DNA from: Piper betle
Lineage: Eukaryota > Streptophyta > Magnoliopsida > Piperales > Piperaceae
NCBI GenBank assembly: GCA_033002965.1
Contig: JAURVB010012437.1
Location: forward strand, 1 to 64,000
Length of the DNA: 64,000 bases
Reading direction: 5' to 3'
Shown: positions 34,898 through 45,941 of the stretch, in pieces
Layout of the letters: each line of letters begins with the position of its first letter
Position numbering within the stretch: the first letter of the stretch is position 1
Notes under the pieces: generated by a model
Seen by the model: only the letters and a program-made list of their open reading frames with translations
Databases searched by the model: none
What the model was told of the DNA's origin: nothing
Program-made: the position numbers and the translations under genes

Positions 34898-35199
34898 TAA
34901 CTGCCTGAAGTGGGTTAAAAATATGGAACAACCCATTTTTTTCAACACGAGTGCAAGCTGTCAATATGATTTCATAGTACAAGTTGACAAGTCGACATAA
35001 TTAAATACTTTAATTAGTACACACAAAAAATAGTTAACTCTGTGTCAATAGTCGTGGTAAGACAAAGAATGAAAACATTATCGAGAATGACACCATAGTT
35101 AGAATTAAGATCTCATTCAAAGAGAAAGATATTTAATATTTGAAGTTTCTAACTTTACAACGTTATAAAGAACTTGATGACATTATAGTTATTCTTGGG

Positions 35200-35900
35200 T
35201 TGAATTTTGTTTCATCTTGGGAGATATACGATCCAAAGGGCTAGTTCAAATCCCTTGGATAAAACAAGACCCATTACTATTCTATAGAAATAGGATATCC
35301 TATTTCTATAGAATGGTTAAACAAATCTTTTTATTTTCAAAATTCATAGTTGCCATAATTATAGCTTCATTGTTCATAGACAAAGTAGATGTTCTATTTT
35401 CTCATAGAAATGAACTCGTTCAAAGAAAGGGAAAAAGAAATCGAACTTTCTACCATAAAATCGAATCGGGAAAAATTAGATCTATGTCCAACGGGTTACA
35501 CCAATCAAGAAAAAGTATTTTGTACGATTGATCTTCCTGATCTAACTCGACCAGGTTTTATAAGAAGTTGATTTTCTTGAAAATTCTTCGTCAGGTAATT
35601 TTGATCCCCATGAAAGGCATAACAATCTGGGCACGAGTCCCATTGAGGGATATGTTTTTATATCTTTCATTGTAAAGCTTCCTTTCTTATAGTTAAAACC
35701 AGACCCAAATGTAGGGCATTTCCCATTGATATAGGAATTTTTGTGCCCCTCTATCCATACCTAGCTACAGACTACAGTACACAACTTTCGTTATTCACAC
35801 ATCTCATGATTTCTATGACTTTTGAACGATTCTTTCTTTTTTTGTACTAAAGTTTCTATTTTTATTCCCTCTTATCTTTCCTAAAGAAAATCATTTATTT
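35200..35900 (+). other. Possible organelle-derived segment with 104-codon ORF
   Basis: The composition changes here: moderately AT-rich, with a 104-codon ORF (35217-35531) rich in Lys/Arg/Phe/Ile (FYRNRISYFYRMVKQ, NGLHQSRKS) in the style of plastid-encoded proteins such as Ycf1. It also holds a perfect inverted repeat of the kind common in plastid spacers. I could not match it to a specific plastid gene from memory, so a plastid origin is only a suggestion. It could also be ordinary intergenic DNA. Confidence 0.25.
35279..35314. other. Perfect 36-bp palindrome
   Basis: The left half (ATTCTATAGAAATAGGAT, 35279-35296) is followed immediately by its exact reverse complement (35297-35314) with no spacer. 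It could form a cruciform in DNA or a long hairpin in RNA. Perfect pairing over 18 bp suggests recent origin or conversion between the arms. Confidence 0.95.
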
Positions 35901-38470
35901 TAGAAAGAATAAGTTTTTTGTAGAAATAAATCATGACATCAGAAGATATGATACACTACAGCATCACATATCTAAGCCCGGTTATGATCTTATAGAAATG
36001 AGTATTTATAGTTACAACGAGGGGTAGGCATTGGTCGAATAAACGTCGAACAAGTTGTTGTCCGTGTTTCTCCGAAATTTGGTCGGACAAAGCATGTCGT
36101 GTTGTCTATTGGGCCCAAACAATGTCCGTGGATAGTCCAAAATCAAAAACTAAGGAGTTGGCAACCCTCATCTCCCCCAATCCCCCCACGTCATTGGCAA
36201 TCGAGCCACGCCGTTACTGAACACCGGCTGGGCTCTAGCGTGAGTTCTCTAGCGATGCCGCCTGTAAGGGCTTGAGTTCTCCTGCTTGAGCTAATCGATG
36301 CCCCTATTACCCACATCCCCCATCCACCGCCGCTTCTCCTCGAGGGCAACTCTGATCGTAAGAACATGTGTGAGGGTTTCTTTAATAATTCCTTATAAAA
36401 GCACCCTTTTAATTTTCGTCATTATTAACAACCCGCATCAAAATACCCTAAGGTGTTGGCCGCCACTCATCTCCCCCACTTCCCCAAGTCGCCGGCGGCA
36501 GAGCTTCTTAGAAAAATAATCCATATTTAATCTTGGAAAAAATAAAATCCAAATTTATATTAAAGCAAAAATCAGCAGATGGCTTTGGAATCCTTTTAAG
36601 ATATGTATATACAAAATAAGCCTACATACGAGATACCCAATTTTCCATGTTTTATGGTGCGCTTGCTTATTGCAAACTTTATTATGAAAAGTTATTAACT
36701 TGTTCATGATCCCATTTATTGTAAATTTACATTTTTTGTCATTGCACTTCGCTATTGTATTAAATCTACTCTTGTTTTCTTATTAACAAAGGTAGAACTA
36801 AAAGTTGGGCTCGGACGAAAAGCAGGAGATTCGACGGATCAATATATTAAAAATAACATAAAATATTATAAATTATTTTCTTATTTAGCTAGAGTCAAAA
36901 ATTAATTTTTTAAAAATAATATATATTTATAATCTATTTTATTATTTAATAAAAGTTTATCTATAAATGGCATAAACCAAACTACGCACAGTGCGATCAT
37001 CTTGCATAGTTTTTAATTTGACAAGGAAACAGTTGGCAAAGTGAAATCTTGATTTGTTGGCAATTATCACTTTATAAGTTACTTGTATTCTTTTTTCCAT
37101 ATTTATCTTTTCCGGTTCACGTGGGCAATATCAATCTATCAATTTCTAACAATTTTATTTTCATCAAGATGCGTAAAATGAGATTTTATAGATATATATA
37201 TATATATACTAAAACTAAAATTCATGAAATTTTAATCATTATAAATAAACTTGGGAAAAATAATAAATATCCCCCATCAACATCAATATTAACAATAAAA
37301 AGGCGCCGTCGGACCAATAATTAGCCAATGAAAGACTTGCTCACTTGTGGAGCCTAAGAAGTCAATTACGCACGCGATTACACGTGACGTTTAGTTTCGC
37401 TCTGTAGACCGAGTTCGTCTGACGCGTCCCGATCGCTAACACTCGGCCGTCATAATCTGGAGCCGAGTACCAAGAATTCGGCGGCTTGGCTCTCTCGCGG
37501 CGTCGGCTCCTGCACTGGGACAAAACATCGAAAATTTATATATGGGCCGTGTTTAGGTATTGCCCGAAATAAAAAACGAAAAAATGATGAGCAGCATTTG
37601 CAATGGGTTAATATGCATGGTATGTAACCTAAAGAATTATTTTTTACCAAATGTTATTCCTAATAATAAAGTAAATTAGTTAGGGTATTGGAGATGTTCA
37701 TGGTGGGTTTAATTTTAGTCAACTGACTCAAAATCTGATGAAGTTTTATAATTTAATAAACTAGTATATTTATGTTTCTATATCTCCTGTAAATAGGTTA
37801 CATCAAAATTGTATTTCAAACTTAAATACCATATTTTTTTAATGGATACGACATCAAATTCATCATTTTTTTCTGAAATAAAATTATTTCTATTATTTAA
37901 GTAATAATTTTAGAATTATTTTAATTTTTATAAAGTAGGATAATTTGAAGCATAAAATAGTACAAAATAATCAACTTCCAGTCAAATCATTTAGACACAA
38001 TAATAATATTAGTAATTAAAATAAAATTTTGACAAAAAATAAATCAAAACATATGACACATCAAATAAATATAAACAAACTCTAGAAAAATAAAAAACAA
38101 ATATTTTTTTAAAATAAAAAATAACAACGGACAATTCAAAGAATGTGGTGGCATCAATTGTAAATTTGTAATGAAAAAATTATTTTTCTATATTATGTCA
38201 AGTCATAATCTAAACTGAAATCTTTTAAATGGAAATATTAATCCAAATAAAATAACATATACCAGATGGCGCACCTAAATGAGGTGTACGTAAGAACGAC
38301 TAGGCGACGGGAAGCATCTACTTCCCAACACTCTTCCTTCTTCGTTGAGAACAGATCAGGTGGAAGAAGAGCTCCACCTGCGCTTCCCTCACCGACGAAA
38401 GTCGGAATCTTTCTTCCCCTCAATCGCCATGGGAACACAAGTCGACGCTCCCGACAAGATCCCAATCCCG
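35901..38470. other. Intergenic and probable MAPK upstream region
   Basis: AT-rich with two GC-richer islands. 37330-37520 includes a CACGTGACGT (G-box/ABRE-like) at 37381-37390. 38270-38470 leads into the kinase promoter. A minus-strand piece of the dispersed AT repeat lies at about 36880-36975 (reverse complement reads TATAGATAAACTTTTATTAAATA). The overlapping small ORFs near 38238-38708 on both strands look like chance ORFs. Confidence 0.35.
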
Positions 38471-38474
38471 TTCC

Positions 38475-38480
38475 TATAAA
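38475..38480 (+). promoter_or_regulatory. Candidate TATA box of the MAP kinase gene
   Basis: TATAAA lies in the context GTTCCTATAAATTGGG, followed by a CT-rich, GC-richer leader. The start codon is 935 bases downstream, but TTTTCAG|GGCA just ahead of it (AG at 39409-39410) is a good acceptor, so a 5' UTR intron probably lies between. I could not place its donor with confidence. Confidence 0.4.
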
Positions 38481-39414
38481 TTGGGTTCCCCGATTCGTCA
38501 AGTTTCGTCTCACCTTCCCGGGGAATTTTTCGCGGAGCCTTTTGGTGCTCTTTGTGGTCTGATTGAGCCGGTCGATTGCTTTTGAACTCTGAATTTGGTC
38601 TTCTTTGATCGGTTTTGCCGTTTGCAGCTCAACTTTTGCCGATGTGAAGGTGGAGTGGGTAGCCGGGTAGCTGGGAGGTGAAGCGAAGAGAGTCTCCCCA
38701 GCATTCAATACGTTTTGTGGATGTTGTTTAGATTTTTTAAAAAATTATATAGAAAAAAGTTTCTGTTTTTTTGGTTGGCCTGTATTATATTTGGATGTTC
38801 TTGATCACTTTTGATGGTATTATGATATGTGCAAGGTATCCAAGAAGTTTGGAGGAATACATTGCAGTAGATGATGAGGTTAAGAAAGAAGAATTATGGA
38901 ATTTAGTTCCAGCTTGTTCCATTAACATTATTTACAATATAAGGATCAGAATCTTGCATCTGGTTATTAGAAACTAATGTCTATACAGAGGCAAATTACT
39001 CGGTACTAGTTGGTGGCAAACTAAGTTGCCACCTTATTATAAACATCATAACTACACTTCTCTTAAGACGTTGCATAATCCCATTCTATGATAAGTGCAC
39101 ATCATACTATCTAAAATTTTCCTCCTTTGTTGAATGTTATGCAAGCAGAGTTTGTGATTATCATATTATACTTGATTCTATCTCTTATTTTACATTTGTG
39201 AAATCAGGGGTTCGTGAGATATGCATTCTTTTTTCTGTTTAATATTTTATTTACAATGAGATGTTAGTAAAATATTTAGTTGTTTTTTCATAGTCCCAAT
39301 ATGCCTTCCTACCTTTGAATGTGTTTTGTGCATCTTGTAGTTTGTTTTATATGGAAGCGAGAAGTGACTTATTTACTGTAAGGTTTTGTGTTTCTTTTGG
39401 TGATTTTCAGGGCA

Positions 39415-41771
39415 ATGGCAACGTTAGTTGATCCCCCAAATGGAACTGGAATTCATGGGAAGCACTATTACTCCATGTGGCAGACATTGTTTGAGGTTGA
39501 TACGAAATATGAACCAATTAAGCCAATTGGAAGAGGTGCATATGGTGTTGTCTGTTCATCCATCAATAGAGAAACCAATGAGGAGGTTGCTATAAAGAAG
39601 ATCAATAATGCTTTTGAAAATGGAATAGATGCTCTCCGGACCTTGCGAGAACTGAAGCTTCTTAGACATCTTAAGCATGAAAATGTCATTGGATTGAAAG
39701 ATATCATGATGCCGCCCCATCGAAGAAGTTTTAAAGATGTCTATCTTGTTTATGAACTCATGGACACTGATTTGCACCAGATCATCAAGTCATCTCAGGC
39801 ACTAACCAACGATCATTGCCAATATTTCCTTTTCCAGGTACTTCACTTATTGACTGAGTTATTCTTGTTTATTTCATTAAACCTTAAAAAGAAAACATTT
39901 TCTATGAGAAATCAGGAAATCGCTGTTCTTGTTGACTTGTAGGTGTTTTGACATTTGTGATAAATGTCATCTATTGACAATCTGATTGACCATGTGGGTC
40001 TTCTTCTTTTTAATATCCAAAGGGTGTCGAGGCATGGACCATAAACTAGGATCTATGCAATTACAAATGATAAAATTTTGATAGCCGGATGCCTTTTCTG
40101 ACATCAACCCTTCTCCTTTATCCACGCTTGGGACCGGCAATGTAGAAGCATTGGCCGAGTTATTTTTTTTGCTAAATATTCCATTTTTCCTTAGATGCTC
40201 TCATTGATGCTTCTATGGTGAATCCGACATTTTTGCACTTCAAAAATTGCTTTTATATGTAGATCAACTTCATCTCAATGGCTGGTCTGGAAATTTTTTG
40301 TCATATGAGGGGAAAATCTCTTCTGTACTCCTAGAAAATGGACACTGACATAATGTTCCCACAGTGAGGGAAGCAAAAATAATACAAAAATAATACCTGT
40401 TGCACTGTGTTTTGAAATAGAATTGTGGGCAACTTGAAAAGTTTGCAAGTTGTGACTATTAACAAAACTTTTTTCATTAGGACTTGGTTCTGTCGTGCAA
40501 TGTTTCTACAATACTTGGAACATGCCTAGTTTTTTAAATGAGCTGGATTTATGCTCATTTCTAATTTGACGTTGGATTTAGACTTATCTCTTTTTACCAA
40601 TGAACTGAAAGAATACAGGATTAGGCTCATCAGTTTGATCATTTTTATTTTATATGGTTTTTTTGTCTTTAATGGAGAATTTTTCTTTAGATCTTATGGA
40701 CGCAGCTAGTGCAAAATATCTACATGTGAAGAGAGATAAAAGTATTAAAGTACTCTTACTTTTAACCTATACATTTAATTTTTTTTATTATACATATGAT
40801 TATGTTGATGAGTTTCATTTGTGCCTTCCTTATGTATATTTGATTATAACACATTATTTGTAAAGGTAGATTAAGATCAGTGAGGGTTTTTAAAATCTTT
40901 TGATGCTGTTCTATATGCTTCTCTTCTACCATGATGAGACTAACATCTGGGAAATTCTTGTTGTGTAGTCTTGGAAATAAAAACCCAAATTAGTTTTTTC
41001 CAAATTTACATGAGATATTTTTTAAATTTTCGTTGTTCCTTCATGAATGTCTACTTGAAAAAAATATAATGCTTTTTCCAACTGCAGTTGCTTAGAGGCC
41101 TAAAGTACCTCCACTCTGCAAACATTCTCCATCGGGACCTTAAACCTGGCAATCTACTTGTTAATGCTAATTGTGACTTAAAAATATGCGACTTTGGTTT
41201 GGCTCGTACAAGTACTGGGAAAGGACAATTCATGACTGAATATGTGGTGACCCGATGGTATCGTGCTCCAGAGCTGCTTCTGTGCTGTGACAATTATGGT
41301 ACCTCCATTGATGTCTGGTCTGTTGGTTGCATATTTGCTGAACTTCTTGGCAGGAAGCCCATCTTCCCGGGGACTGAGTGTCTAAACCAGCTAAAGCTGA
41401 TAATAAATGTTCTTGGGACCATGCCTGAGTCTGATCTAGAATTCATTGACAACCCGAAAGCCCGAAGATACATCAAATCCCTACCCTACTCAATTGGAAC
41501 CCACTTTTCTCGTCTGTATCCAAATGCCCATCCTCTTGCCATTGATTTGCTCCAGAAGATGCTTGTTTTTGACCCTTCTAAGCGAATTAGTGTGACAGAA
41601 GCTCTACTACACCCGTATATGTCCCGCCTTTACGACCCAAATACAGATCCTCCTGCTCAGGTGCCCATTGATCTTGACATAGATGAGGATCTGGGAGAAG
41701 ATATGATCCGAGAGACGATGTGGAATGAGATGCTCTATTACCACCCTGAAGCTGCAGTTACAAACTCCTAA
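39415..41771 (+). CDS. Group C mitogen-activated protein kinase (MPK1/2/7/14-like), two exons
   Basis: This Ser/Thr kinase acts at the end of a MAP3K-MKK-MPK cascade. Group C MPKs are known substrates of MKK3 in ABA, wounding and related responses. Coding exons are 39415-39837 (141 codons) and 41088-41771 (227 codons plus stop), giving 368 aa, the usual group C length. The sequence begins [10 protein letters not shown] and shows the glycine loop GRGAYG (39-44), catalytic Lys61, HRDLKPGN (Asp158), DFG (176-178) and a TEY activation loop (191-193) followed by [10 protein letters not shown]. The C-terminus reads [21 protein letters not shown], as in group C. The two-exon structure, with the intron after YFLFQ, also matches this group. 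ATG 39415 is preferred because it begins the conserved N-terminus; the frame continues upstream only into the intron acceptor. All key residues are present and no defects are seen. Confidence 0.96.
39838..41087 (+). other. Intron of the MAP kinase gene
   Basis: The donor is TTCCAG|GTACTT and the acceptor is AACTGCAG|TTGCTT. It is phase 0 and joins YFLFQ to [11 protein letters not shown]. It is 1250 bp and T-rich, and the small ORF inside (40654-40863) is not a gene. Confidence 0.93.
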
Positions 41772-43158
41772 GTTGTATGCCGAGTAGCTAATTATCTTCT
41801 AAAGTAGGTTTGAGTGTATGCAGGTAATTTTATCTCAGAAGATACTTGCATTAGCTTTCACTTTATAATGGATGAAAGTCAATGGTTTATCTGAGTTGTT
41901 TGAGTTTAGAACACTGTCTTATGGATTTTATCCTACTTTAACTTGTAAATAATATAAGTGAACCACTTATTGATGTGTGTCATAACTGATAAGGACTCTT
42001 GGATGCTGTAAATTTTGTTCTGCAGATGTACAATTTAGATGTTGCTTGTCTCTAAACTTGCTACTTGTTCATAGCACAGAGGTTCAGTATGGACATGCAT
42101 CGATGCATTTACGAATTGTTATCCAACTTTCTGTTTTATATATATCCATATTATGCGTCCAATTGGGCCGGTTGGATGCCGCGTGTTCATGATCTCTAGG
42201 CTGTTGAGGGCTTCTAAATCCTGCCGAATTATGTTGTTTGAACTGACTATGGGCTGGACCGTCTCATAGGAAGTTGAAGAACCCGATTAGTGGTTCTGTG
42301 AAACCTAATCTTGGAGTTGAAATTTGCAGCAGTGTTTGCCTAAGCTTTAGGGTTGCCTATGTCTTTATCATTGAAATGATGGATTTCCCTATATTTCCAT
42401 TGAAATTCAGGGTCTGATCAGGGAAGATTCAATCAAAACTTGTGGGCTATCTTTAAATGGTTTTAGATGTTGTGATCGATAACCAAATTTGGCATGCTTA
42501 TAATAGGATTCAGGACTAGTATTTGTAAATCATCATTGTTGCTTTTATTAAAATGAACTACATGTACTCTGTTTCTGACATTTTTGGTTTGCTCATGTGG
42601 CATGAACATGTTTTTCTATATGAAACTGGTCTAAAAATTATCCTGTTTTATGCATTAATTTGCTTATCAAATGTCCAAAGCATTATAATTGTTATCATTC
42701 CTCATGTTTTTGTTGAAGTTCATTATCTGTAAGTGAAAAATTTGGAAATTGGAAAAAGCTGTGAGAACCCTTTAAAGATTTTCATATGGAAAGAAACAAC
42801 TGTAATAGCTTCAAACTATGAAATGTAGTAACTTCCAATTACTATGGGTGGCTGTGTGACTGTAGGCGTGGCTGCTCCATCAACCACCGGCCTTTATAAA
42901 AATTATATCACAACTGATGCCTATGATCTTGTGGTCTTACTGTAGCAGCTAATGTTTGGATTTATAAGCCCCTTGTGGAACCCTAATGTGGCCTAAATTT
43001 TATCTCCCCTGGTTATGTAACTAGTCAAATAACTCGTGCTATGTACAAGGCTACGTTAAAAAATTAGCTTTAGAATTGCATAAATATATCACAAATATAG
43101 TTACCGATTTTATCAAAAAATAATTTTAAACTTTTGAAATTGTTAAACAAAATTCAAA
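41772..43158 (+). other. MAPK 3' UTR and intergenic
   Basis: The first few hundred bases are T-rich and plausible 3' UTR, with an AATAATATAAG near 41947 as a weak poly(A) candidate. The remainder is AT-rich without recognisable genes. Confidence 0.4.
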
Positions 43159-45936
43159 TATAAAACCCGTAACCCGAGTTAAGGTTTTATAGTCTGAACC
43201 GGTCGTTCAATCGTTATTTTTAGTCAAGTCAATTTTAGAACATGTGTACTGAGCTGAGGCTAGTCGTGTGTTATGAACCATAAGAGTCATGCGTGCCTTA
43301 GTATATAATGATAATATCAGTAAAACAGTAGCAGAATGAGTTATCAGAATATATGAGAGCATGTCCAGATTTTTTTATTTTAGTGTTAGACCGTAGAATT
43401 ATTTTTAGGCAGAATAATACATTAGGATGCGTTATAAAATAGTTTGGGTGGGTTATTAGTTATAGAGCATGTCATTGTGATGTTTTGGTGTGTATTATAT
43501 TTTTATATGATTTTCTTCTATCTTTTTTGGATATTTTTAAAGATTTATTAAAAGTTAGTTATTCTTTTTTACTTGAGTAAGACTCCGAGTCAAGTTTTAT
43601 TTACAATATCGCTACCAAACCACTTCTTCCTCCCAACATTTCTCGTCTCAAATCCTCAACGCTGCCCCTCCTCTTGTCGCCGACGCTGCCACCGACACCA
43701 CCCGCTGTCGATCGACACCACCTAGCCCCGCCGCGTCGTTGCCAGCCGCCTGCAGCGCCCTTGGCCGTCGCTCAGCCCCCGCGACACGAGGGAATTGCAC
43801 CCTAGCACCGCGCTCTCGTTGCCGATTTCGCCGCCAGTCGACCGTCGCCACCGCCTCGTCGTCGCTTACCCTCCTAAGACCTTCCCCGACTTAAGCGGAG
43901 CCCAACGTCGCCCATCCTCGACCGGATCTCGTCATCCCACCACCAATTGCCCCTATTTTGCCCTTTTCACGAGCTGCCACCTCCGCCACCTCGTTGGCAT
44001 CATAGATACATCGGACTCATAACTTCGGTGCCAATTGTACTCATACCACCACCATCTCACCGCTTAGCCGCCACCGACAACAGTGGCTGGAAAAGTCGGA
44101 TTGGTTGAGATTCACTGGATCTTTTGCCGAGCTAATCTAGTCGAACCTGATTGAACTTCGGATGTTGAAGAGTGCCGAATTTGAGCCCCGAGACATGTAA
44201 CGAAACCCTATCTATCGCTGATTGTCGATGACGTGAGGTATAATTATCTCCCATTTAATTGTTTAAATTTGATGATTATTAGCATGACATGCTAGGATTG
44301 ATAAATTGTTGTGTTATATATTTTTATTGAAAATAAAAGTATGAATTGCTTGAATGAAGTGTATTAAAATGAATGTTAAGAAACTAACTAAGTAAACTAA
44401 ATAATTATAGTAATCTAATATAACATAACGTAGGAAAACTTATGTGTGATTGATGTATGATGTGGTGTGTGTATGCTATAAGATGTTTGATGCATTATTC
44501 AGTTAGTTGACATAAGCTTTTAATTTGATGTGTAGGTATGGAGTAGGAGCTCGCCGCCTAGGTGCAGAGGACATGCTTTGAGCTTTGGTCATGTGTGTTT
44601 AGGATTTGTTCCTTATTTTACTCTCTATTCTATTGTGCATTGTTTTATTACTTGCAGGACTGGTTAAGTGGTATTTTATCGGATCCCACTTAACCCTGGT
44701 CGTTTAATGATTCAATTTTTCGGATTAATAACCCTCAAGGATGAGATCCCTCGAGTTTGATTTTGAAAAAAAGATCCATTGTATTCAGCCTTTGGGCATA
44801 TTATATAAATCCTTTCCCAGACTTATATATAGTTTTGTCAAGTTTTCGGTGAGCTGACTCGTACATACTATGAGCGGGTGCACGTGCTCAATCTCGAGGG
44901 ATCTTGACAACTCCCGTTTTGAGTTCCTCACACCCAGAGAAATATGGAGGTTTATGGGTACTATTTAGTACAGCGCATGTTCATACTTGTGGTTCAAAGG
45001 GTACTAAAGGTGACTGTCTGAGAGTACTGGCTTTCGTGCCCAAGGCCAGGAGAACTATGGAGGAAAGGAGAGGGCTTAGGATATATTGGTAGTCCCAAAG
45101 GACCAGGAAAATGAGAAAATATCGAGAAAGGCATCAGTCCAGTCAGTTCGGGACGCTATTGGGTCTACAGCCTGGTGGCTCCTCAGTAGATGCCTTTAGG
45201 AGTATTCACGAGAAGCATATAAATATTTTCATTCAAAATGAGAGTCAGCTCTCATTTGCCAGTTTGTTATGTAGTTATATTTTTGAACCAGTAACACTTA
45301 GTTATTGACGTTTTTCTTTATATATATGTAGGTGAGGATTAAATACTAAATATGCCAGCTTGGATGGAGGAGCAGTGACTGCTTTGCAGGACATGCGCCG
45401 ACTGAATGTTTGTTTTGACTGCTTTAATTGGTTTGCTTATGCTATTATGAAGAATGAAATACTTATGATGAAGATTGTGGTAAATAGAATGGATAGTGAT
45501 ATTATGATTTGAACCAAATATTAGTGTGCAAGTTGAATGATAAAAGTGAAATGTGAATAGAATGAATAGGTGGGTCGAGACCCAAATGTCGAGAATGTTT
45601 TGATGTGATTGAATTAATTATATAGGTGAAAAATATAGTGCAATAAATGTACTTGGATCTATGTTTTTATATATGTTGATTTGATAAGGTGGCCCCTAAT
45701 TGCACTTTTAGGGAGATTTTGTCCGTTTTATTTTCAGAATTTTTTTATTTTACCGTAATTATTTTACTTTGTAAACTAGTTGTCATATCATCTATGAAGT
45801 AGCATGTTAAGGTTCCGTGTATTTATCTATTGCATAGTAATCAGTATCTTCTATCTTGAGATGCCAAAAGTAAATCCGCTCGGGACCCGTGACGGTTCAG
45901 TTTGGTTCGTGAGCGAGTTAGATTTAGGGTGTCACA
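43159..45936 (+). repeat. Old solo LTR of the gypsy family
   Basis: It starts TATAAAACCCGTAACCC (TG changed to TA), is collinear along its length with the 18844 LTR, and ends GGGTGTCACA, 2778 bp in all. Flanks TCAAA (43154-43158) and TCAGA (45937-45941) match at 4 of 5 bases and are probably a decayed target duplication. No internal region follows, so it is a solo LTR left by LTR-LTR recombination. It retains the donor-like GAG|GTATAATTA (44238), acceptor-like TTGCAG|GACTGG (44657), TATAAAT (44804-44810) and the stem-loop. The short ORFs inside are LTR sequence. Confidence 0.88.
45236..45257 (+). other. Conserved stem-loop in the solo LTR, with compensatory changes
   Basis: AAATGAGAG, loop TCAG, CTCTCATTT form a perfect 9-bp stem aligned without gaps to the stem at 21078-21099. 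Pair 2 changed from C-G to A-T and pair 4 from G-C to T-A, while the flanking ATTCA and GCCAG are the same. Confidence 0.6.
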
Positions 45937-45941
45937 TCAGA

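Noticed and set aside
35230..35260. A GTTCAAATCC-like tRNA T-arm motif
   Set aside because: No acceptor stem, D-arm or anticodon arm can be assembled around it.
38238..38708. 156-codon minus-strand ORF and 98-codon plus-strand ORF
   Set aside because: They mirror each other over the MAP kinase promoter and leader, with no family resemblance.
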